Assembly (NCBI GenBank): GCA_022711755.1
Contig: JAKLEA010000012.1
Span: 1-64,000, forward strand
DNA: 64,000 bases
Origin: Planctomycetota bacterium
Lineage (GTDB): Bacteria; Planctomycetota; Brocadiia; SM23-32; JAKLEA01
Direction of reading: 5' to 3'
The position numbers and the translations under genes are program-made. This document shows positions 1 through 8,650 of the stretch, piece after piece. Position 1 is the stretch's first letter, and each line of letters begins with the position of its first letter. The notes under the pieces are model-generated. The model was given only the letters and a program-made list of their open reading frames with translations, searched no databases and was not told where the DNA came from.

Positions 1-34
1 GCGCGCGGATGCGCTCGATAGAAGGACGCGAATC

Positions 35-77
35 AAAGACATATCCCGGCGCCTCAACAACGCCGGGATGTCTTTTT
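35..77 (+). terminator. Rho-independent terminator of an upstream gene outside the window
   Basis: An 8-bp plus 7-bp stem (35-51 with 61-75, two-base bulge, about 9-nt loop) is followed directly by a run of T. It probably ends a gene lying left of the window and separates it from the kinase gene. Confidence 0.8.
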
Positions 78-188
78 ACGGGCGCTGGTGCGTTCGAGGG
101 CAACCGAGAGGGGATTTGCGCGGAACGCGCGTTTGCGGAGCCTGAGTCCCCGGAGGGAGGCGGATAAAGCGTTCCGTCTGAAAGAAGG

Positions 189-2537
189 ATGCCCCCACAG
201 AAAAAGCCAGATCCGCGGATCGAGTCAACAGTCCCGGCGGTCAAATGGAAAACAGCCTTTAGACCGTACGAGGTGCATCGGAGGAGAAGCGTGTCGGAAA
301 TCCTCTGGGTGCTGAGAAGGCGTTCATGGGTCATCATTTCCAGCGTTGTGCTGGCATTTCTTGGGTTTGGCGTATATCTGGTGGCCCGCAAGCCTGTCTA
401 TGAAGCTCGGACGGAAATACTGATAGAGCCCCCGGCGCTGAATGGAATCCAATCTGACAGCGAAATGGTCCCGGCGTGGCTGATGGGTAATTGGAGGGCC
501 TTCAGCCGCGAGACAACGGCCGAAATTCTAAAAGGCCGTCCCGTTATGACCGGCGCAATACGACGCCTCGCGTTGCTCAAGCGGCTACGCGGAGACGCCG
601 CCGAGGCAAAATCCCTCAAAGAAGCGATGCGGCGCGCGCTGCCGCCGGATTTCCTTGCCGCGCTGGACGGCAATAGCGAGGATGAGCGGCTGGAAGCCGA
701 GATGGCCGGATACCTGGCAGACCTGATCGAAATTCACATTGTGAAGCACTCCTTCGTCCTGGAAATCGTATGCAGAACCGGGGACCCCAAACTTTCCGCA
801 GCCATGGCAAATGCAATTGTTGTGGCGTATTGCGAATATGACAAGGAATCGCGGCTTGAGCAGTTTAACTCCATCATGACCTGGCTTGAGCAGCACAAAG
901 GCGATTATGAGCGAAAACTTCTGGAAACTCACAAGGGGCTTGTCGAGGCGGCGAAAGAACTTGACGAAGACCTGAGAAGAACGCCGACCGGCCGTCCGGG
1001 GGAAGAGATTGTGGAAAGCTCCTCGTCTCCATTGACGGAGAGCGTCGAGGTGCTCGCCTTGCGCATAAAAAGCCTCACCAGGGAAGTCGCGCAGGCGGAA
1101 AAGGAAGCGATGATGACGCGCGACGCCCTGGAAACCCTCCAGGGATGGATTGAGAACGGCGGGGAAACAGTCGTCCTGCCGACTGATCTTGAAAGCTCCG
1201 CCGTCAACCTTGACGAAATGACCGCCAGGATTCATGAGCTTGAAGCCCGGCGACGGGCTTCCATGCGCCAGTTCGGCCCCAAGCATCCGGATGTGCTGGA
1301 ACTGGACAGAGAAATAAAAGGCCTTCAGCAGGAGGCCCACCGCGAGATCGAAAGAACGCTCGAAAGGATCAGGGCGAGTTACGAGCTTGTGCTTAGAAAC
1401 CTGTCGCGCTCAAGGGAGATGCTGGCACAGGCCCGGGCGAAAGCCGTCAACGTGGCGCATCGCCAGGTTGACAACATGCTGCTGGTCACCGATGCGGACT
1501 CGGATCGCACCTTCTACGAACGCCTGACCTCGATGTCCAAGAACCTTGATCTTGCCCAGCGGACTGAGAATACGGGCGTCAAGGTGCTTTCGGCGGCGAT
1601 CCCTCCCGAACAGCCGATGCATGCCGGAGCGTTGCGCATTTCGGCTCTTGTCCTAATTTCCAGCGCGCTGTTCGGAATCGCCCTGGCGCTTGCCCTGGAC
1701 CTTTTTGACCAGACCATAAGGGACACGGACGAGGTTGAGAGACTCTTTAGCATGCCCGTCCTGGGCTACGTGTCCGAAATCACCAACTCCCTCGTCGCCC
1801 GCGAGCAGGAGCCGGGCAGGAGGCCGCTGCCCAAGCTGATCCTGCCGACAGAGAACAACCTTGCGGCGGAGAATCTCAGGTCGTTACGAACCAACATCGT
1901 GTTCCTCACGATGCGCGGCTGCAAGGCGCTGGCATTCACAAGCTCGCTGCCTATGGAGGGCAAGAGCACGCTGGTTTCAAACCTTGCCGTCATGCTGGCC
2001 TTCGGCGGAAAGCGCGTCCTGCTCATTGACGCTGACATGCGAAAACCCATACTGAACAAGGTCTTCGGCGTCGCAAGGGAACCGGGACTTTCAAGTGTGC
2101 TGGCCGGCAAATGCCATTATGAGGATGCTATCATCCCTACTGATATATCCGGGATTGACATCATGCCCAGCGGCCCCCCTCCGCCGAATCCGACTGAACT
2201 GCTCCAGACCGAGAAAGTCGTCGAGATGCTGGACCTGATCAGAGACATTTACGATTACATACTGATTGACACCCCGCCGGTCTGCAACGTCGCGGACGCC
2301 GGGGTCATTTCCCAGATCAGCGACTCCGTCGTAGTGGTTGCGCGGGCCGGCAGAACGCAGCGCAACGCCCTGTCGCTGTGCATCCGCCAGCTTTATTCGG
2401 TCAACAGCCCGATCATCGGCCTCGTTCTGAACGGCTTCGGCCCGGACTCGCAGGGCTACGGCTACTACGGCTATCGCGGCTACTCCGACTACGGCTACTA
2501 CCATAATCAGTCCTATTACGCCAGGGAGGCAGAATAG
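189..2537 (+). CDS. Polysaccharide biosynthesis tyrosine autokinase (BY-kinase, Wzz/Wzc-like)
   Basis: This is an inner-membrane co-polymerase fused to a cytoplasmic tyrosine kinase, of the kind that controls chain length and export of exopolysaccharide. An N-terminal Wzz-type membrane segment lies at about residues 48-66, followed by a long periplasmic coiled-coil region and a second membrane segment near residue 485. The kinase domain has Walker A (EGKST, about 590-594), Walker A' (LLIDADMRK, about 611-619) and Walker B (ILIDTPP, about 690). The C-terminus is a tyrosine cluster with about a dozen Tyr in the last 35 residues, the autophosphorylation tail. The ATG at 189 has its purine tract directly abutting, while an in-frame GTG at 291 has a well-spaced GGAGGAG and could be the true start. 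The polysaccharide genes at 53-57 kb are possible partners. The family call is firm and the polymer is unknown. Confidence 0.93.
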   Translation: MPPQKKPDPRIESTVPAVKWKTAFRPYEVHRRRSVSEILWVLRRRSWVIISSVVLAFLGFGVYLVARKPVYEARTEILIEPPALNGIQSDSEMVPAWLMGNWRAFSRETTAEILKGRPVMTGAIRRLALLKRLRGDAAEAKSLKEAMRRALPPDFLAALDGNSEDERLEAEMAGYLADLIEIHIVKHSFVLEIVCRTGDPKLSAAMANAIVVAYCEYDKESRLEQFNSIMTWLEQHKGDYERKLLETHKGLVEAAKELDEDLRRTPTGRPGEEIVESSSSPLTESVEVLALRIKSLTREVAQAEKEAMMTRDALETLQGWIENGGETVVLPTDLESSAVNLDEMTARIHELEARRRASMRQFGPKHPDVLELDREIKGLQQEAHREIERTLERIRASYELVLRNLSRSREMLAQARAKAVNVAHRQVDNMLLVTDADSDRTFYERLTSMSKNLDLAQRTENTGVKVLSAAIPPEQPMHAGALRISALVLISSALFGIALALALDLFDQTIRDTDEVERLFSMPVLGYVSEITNSLVAREQEPGRRPLPKLILPTENNLAAENLRSLRTNIVFLTMRGCKALAFTSSLPMEGKSTLVSNLAVMLAFGGKRVLLIDADMRKPILNKVFGVAREPGLSSVLAGKCHYEDAIIPTDISGIDIMPSGPPPPNPTELLQTEKVVEMLDLIRDIYDYILIDTPPVCNVADAGVISQISDSVVVVARAGRTQRNALSLCIRQLYSVNSPIIGLVLNGFGPDSQGYGYYGYRGYSDYGYYHNQSYYAREAE

Positions 2538-2571
2538 ACCGCCCTCCCCGTCCGCAGGCCCGCCAAACTCC

Positions 2572-3348
2572 ATGAGGCTTACATTTCTCGGCACCGGCAC
2601 CAGTTACGGCGTCCCCGTCATTGGCTGCCGCTGCCGCATCTGCTCATCCCCGGATCCGCGCAACAATCGCTGCCGGCCCTCGGCGCTGGTTGAAGTCCGG
2701 GGGACCACATTGCTTATTGATGCCGGGCCTGAACTCAGGATGCAGAGCATCAGGTTCGGCGTCGCCGGGATTGACGCAGTTTTACTTACTCATGCACATG
2801 CGGACCACATTTTCGGGCTTGACGACCTGCGGGCGTTCAATGTCATAGCGGGGCGCGCCCTGGACGTTTTTGCCAGTCCCGAGACATGCGGGGAGATACG
2901 CCGCCGTTTCGATTACGTTTTCAAGGAAACGCAAGCGGGAGGCGGAAAGCCGCAGTTGGTATTGCGCGAGACTGTTGGGCGTTTCGCGTTCCGAGGCGTT
3001 GAAATCCTGCCCGTCCCGGTCATGCACGGCAGCCTGCCGGTGCTGGCGTTCAGGATAGGCGGGCTGGCCTATGTCACGGATGCGAACCTGATTCCCCCCG
3101 GCTCCATGCGAATGCTTGAAGGGCTGGATGTCCTGATCATCGGCGCGCTGAGACCTCGCCCGCACCCGACGCACATGAACATCGCGCAGGCTACTGAGAT
3201 CAGCCGCCTGCTGGCCCCGGCGAGAACTTACTTCACTCACCTCACCCACGATGTCGAACACGCGGAGATGGAAGCGAGCCTTCCGGCCGGCATACGGCCG
3301 GCATATGACGGCCTTGTGATAGAGTGCGGCGATCCGCCGGCCGGCTAG
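2572..3348 (+). CDS. MBL-fold metallo-hydrolase, PhnP-like
   Basis: A 258-residue metallo-beta-lactamase-fold enzyme. It begins with the family's LGTGTSYGVP strand and carries the HxHxDH zinc motif (HAHADH, about residues 74-79), with later His residues at MHG and THLTHD that complete a two-metal site. A C-x-C-x2-C cluster follows the first strand, as in PhnP-type phosphodiesterases. It lies 34 nt after the kinase gene and may share its transcript. The substrate cannot be read from sequence; a cyclic phosphodiester is the usual one for PhnP-like members. Its stop interlocks with the stop of the converging gene. Confidence 0.85.
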   Translation: MRLTFLGTGTSYGVPVIGCRCRICSSPDPRNNRCRPSALVEVRGTTLLIDAGPELRMQSIRFGVAGIDAVLLTHAHADHIFGLDDLRAFNVIAGRALDVFASPETCGEIRRRFDYVFKETQAGGGKPQLVLRETVGRFAFRGVEILPVPVMHGSLPVLAFRIGGLAYVTDANLIPPGSMRMLEGLDVLIIGALRPRPHPTHMNIAQATEISRLLAPARTYFTHLTHDVEHAEMEASLPAGIRPAYDGLVIECGDPPAG

Positions 3349-4619
3349 CGGAGCAGATTCCCCGCCGGGGGAGTCCGCATCAGACGGACGCAGGCGGGAA
3401 GGGCGGCCGCCAGCGCTACCGCCAGCCCGGCGGCAAGTATGGCCGCAACAGCCCGCGACGGGAATCCGAACGCCAGATCATCCAGCCCCGGGATGCTCGT
3501 CATCACCCGCGCCGCGAGTTCCTTCCGGATGAGCAGCGCGGCGGACGACCCAATCACGACCCCGAAAACAGAATAGATCATGCTCTCGAAGAGAATCAGC
3601 ATGGCCACAAGCCGCGGTGTTGCGCCGATCGCCTGAAACAGGGCGTACCATGGGCGTTTCTCATAGACGGACGCGCTTAGTTGCGCGGACAGGAGCAGCG
3701 TGACGCAGAGCAGCACCGCCCCGGCAATCAGCCACTGAAACATGCCGACCAACCCGGCAGCATTCTCCAGTATCCGCCCCTCCTCCCGCCGGGCCAAAGG
3801 CGTGAACCCCATCCCGGCTATGCGCCGGCATACGCCGTCAACGGACATTGCGTCCGACACGGTTACGACAAGGCGATTCACGGGCAGCGCCGCGTCGCTA
3901 TTCCGGGTCCACCATGCAAGCCATTCGGCGACGTATTCCCTCGGCGCGGTGATTCCCGCCAGCGAGGCTGTGGAACTGACCCCTACCACGCGGCAGGCAA
4001 TCCTGCGGGAGCGCGTCGGATTCTGCGTGAAAAGACTCTCGCCAATAACGACCGTGAAGACTTGTCCGATTATCGCCGTCTCGGTCAGCTTCGGCAGTTT
4101 ATGAACAGACGCGAAACCGGAGTTGTATCCCTCCAGTATCGAGCGCGAGATGACGACGGGAACCTCATAGAACCCGGGATCGTATCGGAATCCCTTGAAA
4201 CGCTCGGAAGTCTCGATGACTGCCGGATCGGCGCCGTAAATCGAACATTCCACGTCCACGTCCTCAGGCAGAAAGTCTGCAACCATGTGTGTTGGAACGG
4301 GAAGTATCTCCTCAACCCCAACTCCGGCGACCCCGGGAATCGCGGCAAGACGGGACGCAGTTGTGGCATCCATATTCGAGTTCGGGGCTTTGATGCTGAA
4401 CCCGAAAAGGTCAACCCCGGTCGGATAGACGTCAATGCGTTTGGCCGGAAAATCGCGGAACAGGCGCGTCAGAAGGACGGCGCGGACGTCCTCCCCCACC
4501 GCAATGGTAGTGAAAATCGTGGCAAAACCGAAGGACGCGGAAAAGACGGCAAGAAGCGTTCTCGGCCATTTCTTGACGAGTATGCGCGCGATCGGGCTTA
4601 GGGCGAGTATTGCTTTCAT
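3345..4619 (-). CDS. FtsX/MacB-like ABC transporter permease
   Basis: A 424-residue membrane protein with one N-terminal transmembrane segment (about residues 22-42), a periplasmic domain of roughly 230 residues and three C-terminal segments. This is the topology of MacB/LolC/FtsX permeases. No ATPase or periplasmic adaptor gene is adjacent, so its energising partner must be elsewhere. The start at 4619 has only a weak ribosome binding site. It is divergent from gltX and convergent with the MBL hydrolase, sharing a palindromic CTAG at 3345-3348 in which both stops lie. The cargo is unknown. Confidence 0.8.
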   Translation of the reverse strand: MKAILALSPIARILVKKWPRTLLAVFSASFGFATIFTTIAVGEDVRAVLLTRLFRDFPAKRIDVYPTGVDLFGFSIKAPNSNMDATTASRLAAIPGVAGVGVEEILPVPTHMVADFLPEDVDVECSIYGADPAVIETSERFKGFRYDPGFYEVPVVISRSILEGYNSGFASVHKLPKLTETAIIGQVFTVVIGESLFTQNPTRSRRIACRVVGVSSTASLAGITAPREYVAEWLAWWTRNSDAALPVNRLVVTVSDAMSVDGVCRRIAGMGFTPLARREEGRILENAAGLVGMFQWLIAGAVLLCVTLLLSAQLSASVYEKRPWYALFQAIGATPRLVAMLILFESMIYSVFGVVIGSSAALLIRKELAARVMTSIPGLDDLAFGFPSRAVAAILAAGLAVALAAALPACVRLMRTPPAGNLLR

Positions 4620-4647
4620 GCGTTGAGACCGTAAAACTTTCCGGAGG

Positions 4648-4675
4648 TTGACCGCCGGCGATTCTCTGGCATAAT
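4648..4675 (+). promoter_or_regulatory. Sigma-70-type promoter for gltX
   Basis: TTGACC at 4648-4653 and CATAAT at 4670-4675 are separated by 16 bp, giving a leader of about 120 nt to gltX. The region contains nothing else that is recognisable apart from a C7 run near 4731. Confidence 0.5.
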
Positions 4676-4803
4676 GCGCTCTCTGTCAATTCGTTTCAAT
4701 GTCGAGGCGCCCAACGGCAGGAACGTCTTGCCCCCCCGCATCTCAGATCGCGTTTTGGGCGGCAAACGCCGTTTGACGGTTAAAACCCCCAGGAAGGTCC
4801 GCA

Positions 4804-6252
4804 ATGAGCCAGGTCAGAGTCAGAATCGCGCCAAGCCCGACGGGCGAGCCGCACGTCGGCACGGCATACATCGCGCTGTTCAATTACGCCTTCGCCCACA
4901 GAGAGGGCGGCAAGTTCATCTTCCGCAGCGAGGACACGGACCGTGAGCGCTCAACAACCGCCAACGAGGACGCGATTCTGCGTTCGCTCAAGTGGCTGGG
5001 CCTGCAGTGGGACGAAGGACCGGACGTCGGGGGTCCGCACGCGCCATACCGCCAGTCCGAGCGCGCGGCGATCTATAAGACCCACGCGGACGCGCTGATC
5101 GAGTCCGGAAAGGCATATTATTGCTTTTGCAGCGCCGAACGGCTGGCGCAGATTCGCGACGAGCAGGCGAAGAACAAGCAGGCGATCATGTACGACGGCT
5201 TCTGCAGGGGGATTGATCCCGCAGAAGCGCGCCGCCGCGTCCAGGCCGGAGAGCCGCGCGTCATACGCCTTGCGGTGGACCGCTCCGGGGAAACCTGCTT
5301 CGAGGACAAGCTGCGCGGCCGGATAGCGATCAGGAACGAGGGTGTTGACGATCAGGTCCTCCTGAAGTCGGACGGCTTCCCGACGTACCACCTTGCAAGC
5401 GTCGTGGACGACCGGCTCATGGGGGTGACGCATGTGATACGCGCGGAGGAATGGATATCCAGCACGCCCAAGCACGTCCTTCTCTACAACGCCTTCGGGT
5501 GGACGCCGCCGATGTTCGTCCACATGCCGCTGCTGCGAAATCAGGACAAGAGCAAGATCAGCAAGCGGCGCAATCCCACCTCCCTGGACTTCTACCGCAA
5601 CGAGGGCTACCTGCCGGAGGCGATGCTGAACTTCCTGGCGCTGATGGGATACTCGATGCCGGACGGGCGGGAGGTTTTTCCGCTGAGCGAGTTCATCGCC
5701 GGGTTCTCGCTGGACAGGGTCAGCACGTCCGGGCCGGTCTTTGATCTTCAGAAACTGGAGTGGATTAATGGGGAATACATCAGGCGGCTCGATACGGACG
5801 AACTTGCGACAAGAATTTGCAACGGATTCACGAAGCGGATCGGCGTTCCCGATGAAGCCTTCAAAAAAGCGGTCGCGCTGATACGGGAGCGCATCCGCAA
5901 GCTCTCCGAGTTCGACGACATGACGGCGTTCATGTTCGGCGGCGTTGAGGATTATGATCCCGCGCTGCTTATCCAGAAGAAAACCACGAAGGATGATACG
6001 ATCGCCATGCTGAAGGACTCGGCGGAGCTGATCGCCGGCGCTGCGGACTTCACGCCCGCCGCGACCGAGGCGGCCTTCAGGGGCATGGCTGAACGCGCGG
6101 GAGCCAAGCCGGGCAACCTCTTCATGGTCCTGCGCATAGCCGTCACGGGCAGGAAGGTCTCCACGCCGTTGTTTGAGACGATGGAGCTGATTGGCCAGGA
6201 GGAGTGCGGCAGGCGGATCAGCGTGGCGCTTGGGAAGCTCGCCGGCGCGTGA
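4804..6252 (+). CDS. gltX: Glutamate--tRNA ligase
   Basis: A class I aminoacyl-tRNA synthetase of 482 residues, the normal length, which charges tRNA-Glu (and tRNA-Gln in organisms that use the amidotransferase route). The N-terminus has the HIGH-type signature (PSPTGEPHVGTAY, His at about residue 17) and the KMSKS loop reads KISKR near residue 251. The C-terminal half is the all-helical anticodon-binding region. An AGGAAGG lies just upstream of the ATG. It is monocistronic and faces away from the ABC permease. Confidence 0.97.
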   Translation: MSQVRVRIAPSPTGEPHVGTAYIALFNYAFAHREGGKFIFRSEDTDRERSTTANEDAILRSLKWLGLQWDEGPDVGGPHAPYRQSERAAIYKTHADALIESGKAYYCFCSAERLAQIRDEQAKNKQAIMYDGFCRGIDPAEARRRVQAGEPRVIRLAVDRSGETCFEDKLRGRIAIRNEGVDDQVLLKSDGFPTYHLASVVDDRLMGVTHVIRAEEWISSTPKHVLLYNAFGWTPPMFVHMPLLRNQDKSKISKRRNPTSLDFYRNEGYLPEAMLNFLALMGYSMPDGREVFPLSEFIAGFSLDRVSTSGPVFDLQKLEWINGEYIRRLDTDELATRICNGFTKRIGVPDEAFKKAVALIRERIRKLSEFDDMTAFMFGGVEDYDPALLIQKKTTKDDTIAMLKDSAELIAGAADFTPAATEAAFRGMAERAGAKPGNLFMVLRIAVTGRKVSTPLFETMELIGQEECGRRISVALGKLAGA

Positions 6253-6306
6253 TGAAGCGATGAGAAGATCGCTGCGCGCGCTTCGGAGCGGGACGCGGCG
6301 GGATTG

Positions 6307-8460
6307 TCACTCCCCCCCGGGAAACATGACGGGATACAGCTCGTCGAAATGTCCGCCCATTCCGCTCCCGCCGGCCAGTTCCCATAGCGACGTTCCCTGC
6401 CGCCGCATCGCCAGGACGGAAGTTATCCAGCCCTGTGTCCAGCCGGTTTCGATGCTCCACGCGCCCCAGCCGGCGTCCGCGTTGCTTGCCCAGTAATCCC
6501 ACCGTCCGAAATCGAACGCGCGGAACCATGCGCCGTCAAGCTCCGGATGCGTTTCCGATCGGACCTGTATCCGGCAGAGGAAGCGCGCGAGTTTTTTCTC
6601 CGCGTCAACATACAGCGCCTCGCCGGTCGCCGCCGAGGCTTCATGCAGGCCGATGAAGGCGAAGTTGGTCGTGTAGAGCAGATCGCAGACCGGATCGCCG
6701 TTCGACTGTATGAGCGTGGCCTCGTTGCTGCCGTATGCCTCGTTGGATTTCGGCGGGCCGTAGTCGCCCATGCCATCGAGGCCGAGTTCCTCCCTGATCG
6801 CGCCGCAGGCGTCCTGATCCTCAAGCATGTCTGATGCGATTCTGCGAAGCCATGCCCGGTGTTCCCCGGTGTCCTCGATCCGGACGAGCCAGGCCAGCGG
6901 CAGGAGCATCCGCGCGCGCTCCTGCTGAATGCCGTTGGTCCAATGCCACGAATCGGGGTAGGCCTCCATCGTCATGCGGATGGCCGTCTTCGCGCGGCGC
7001 AGGAAAAGCTCGTAGCCCGTCTGCCGGTAAGCATGAAGGTAGCATGCCCAGAGATACGCCTGGTAGTGGGGCGCGTAATGGATTGTGTCCGCCTGGAAGA
7101 AATGACGCCAGCCGTTGGCCTGAAGCTGCGGCTCCTCAAGCCGCGCGGCGCGGAAGCCGTTGCGCCCGCACGTGCGGAGGTTGGCCATGACGCACCGGAG
7201 CATCAGGGCGTCGTATTTCTCCGATCCGAGCAGCGCCGACGCCGCCATGTGCCCCAGCAATCCCCGCGCGTTGTCGTCCCCGTAGTAGACGCCGTCGGCG
7301 GGCGGATTGGAGAACCAGCTCAGCAATCCGTAGGTCGGACTTGCCGGGTCGGATCGCGGCCCTTTCGCAAATGCGGACTTGAAGTATGCGAAATCAAGCA
7401 GGTTGCGGGAGACTTCCGAATATCGCCGGTCCTTCGTCAGCGCCCCGGCGAAGGCCAGCGCCATGGCAGATTCGCCTATGCAATCGTTGCGGAGGTAATA
7501 GCGCGCGGGCTGAGAGCCGTCGCTGTTGATGGTCGAACTGTAGCCCTCGAGAAGCCCTTCGGAACCGTCGCCGACCGGCCAGTCCTTCTGCGGCGCCGGC
7601 GCGACTCCGTCGTGATATCCGGCGCGAAGTTCGTCAACCTTTGCGGCCCAACTCTTGTGAATGAGCAGCCTGGAGTTCAAGAACCACTCCGCCCCGCGGC
7701 GGAACGCGAGTTCCTCAACGTAGTCAGGCAATTCGTCCGTCGCGTTGAACGAGGGGCGCACCGCTGGCGAGATGTTCAATGCAGGAATCTTGCTTCGCAG
7801 AAGCCACGCAAGAACGCGCGTCCATGCCTCCCTCCACGCCTCTGACGGCGCGAAACGGGCGGTGGCGAAATCGCTCAGCTTTGTAGTCGCGATCATCGCG
7901 TCCCCGCCGGGATGGATGAAAAGGAGCGGGAAGGATTCCTGCGGAAGGCCGTAGAGCGCGTTGTCCAGCCCGGCCACCTTCGCGAGAGAAATGAGGGGGG
8001 CGTCGGCTTCGACGGGCAGGAAACTGCGCGCGTGCGCGGCAATGATGCGCATCTTCGCAAGCCCCGGGCCGAAGAAATCGGAGGTCACGACCGCCCTTTC
8101 GTAACCGGTCAAGCGCGCCTCGCCCGTCTGCTTCACGCCGGGGACGGCGGTAAACTCGGCGTAAAGCCTCGCGCCTTTCGATTTCACGATCTCAAGCGTA
8201 TCCGGCGGGAGCGCGGTTGCGCGATCCGGATAATCGTCGGAGAGAATCAGCAGCCCGCCGCCGTGCGGGGTATTGCGCAACGCCTCGGCTGCGTCTCCGA
8301 ACCTGATACAGTTGAAGCCAGAAGCCTTGAGAACGCGGAAGAGGTCGTTGTCTTCGGAGCATATGAGCGTGACTGCCGGGCCTCTCGACGAAACGCAGCA
8401 GGCGGGAAGCACCGCCAGCGTCAGGCCGAGAGCGGTCGCTAGGTTGCCCGATGTTCTCAT
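6307..8460 (-). CDS. Large exported glycan-related protein of unknown function
   Basis: A protein of about 717 residues. I place the start at 8460 because GGAGAAAA lies 8 nt upstream and the translation then opens with a signal peptide ending in an LPAC lipobox-like sequence, suggesting a lipoprotein. Residues about 30-230 resemble a ThuA/glutamine-amidotransferase-like Rossmann region. The rest is rich in Trp, Tyr and Ala-rich helices, as in (alpha/alpha)6-barrel carbohydrate-active proteins. No catalytic motif is clear, so no reaction is assigned. It is convergent with gltX and divergent from the membrane protein at 8651. Confidence 0.75.
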   Translation of the reverse strand: MRTSGNLATALGLTLAVLPACCVSSRGPAVTLICSEDNDLFRVLKASGFNCIRFGDAAEALRNTPHGGGLLILSDDYPDRATALPPDTLEIVKSKGARLYAEFTAVPGVKQTGEARLTGYERAVVTSDFFGPGLAKMRIIAAHARSFLPVEADAPLISLAKVAGLDNALYGLPQESFPLLFIHPGGDAMIATTKLSDFATARFAPSEAWREAWTRVLAWLLRSKIPALNISPAVRPSFNATDELPDYVEELAFRRGAEWFLNSRLLIHKSWAAKVDELRAGYHDGVAPAPQKDWPVGDGSEGLLEGYSSTINSDGSQPARYYLRNDCIGESAMALAFAGALTKDRRYSEVSRNLLDFAYFKSAFAKGPRSDPASPTYGLLSWFSNPPADGVYYGDDNARGLLGHMAASALLGSEKYDALMLRCVMANLRTCGRNGFRAARLEEPQLQANGWRHFFQADTIHYAPHYQAYLWACYLHAYRQTGYELFLRRAKTAIRMTMEAYPDSWHWTNGIQQERARMLLPLAWLVRIEDTGEHRAWLRRIASDMLEDQDACGAIREELGLDGMGDYGPPKSNEAYGSNEATLIQSNGDPVCDLLYTTNFAFIGLHEASAATGEALYVDAEKKLARFLCRIQVRSETHPELDGAWFRAFDFGRWDYWASNADAGWGAWSIETGWTQGWITSVLAMRRQGTSLWELAGGSGMGGHFDELYPVMFPGGE

Positions 8461-8557
8461 AGCGTTTTCTCCAGGATACAGCGGTGTATTGTCGGGTGAC
8501 GGGTCCATAGCCTACCAACGGGGCGTGACGGAAACAACCGCCGTTGCCCGGCGGCTC

Positions 8558-8586
8558 TTTACCCCGTGCCTTCCCTCTGGTAAAAT
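8558..8586 (+). promoter_or_regulatory. Candidate sigma-70-type promoter for the GT-C-like gene
   Basis: TTTACC at 8558 and TAAAAT at 8581 are 17 bp apart in the divergent intergenic region, pointing at the gene starting near 8651. Confidence 0.4.
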
Positions 8587-8650
8587 CCGCAGAGCGTGAT
8601 TAAATCCTAAGATAGGGGAATTGCTGGCGTCCTAATAATTCGTATTCCAC

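Noticed and set aside
585..1340. A 251-codon minus-strand open frame in the BY-kinase gene
   Set aside because: It is antisense to the periplasmic coiled-coil part of the kinase and has no family features or ribosome binding site.
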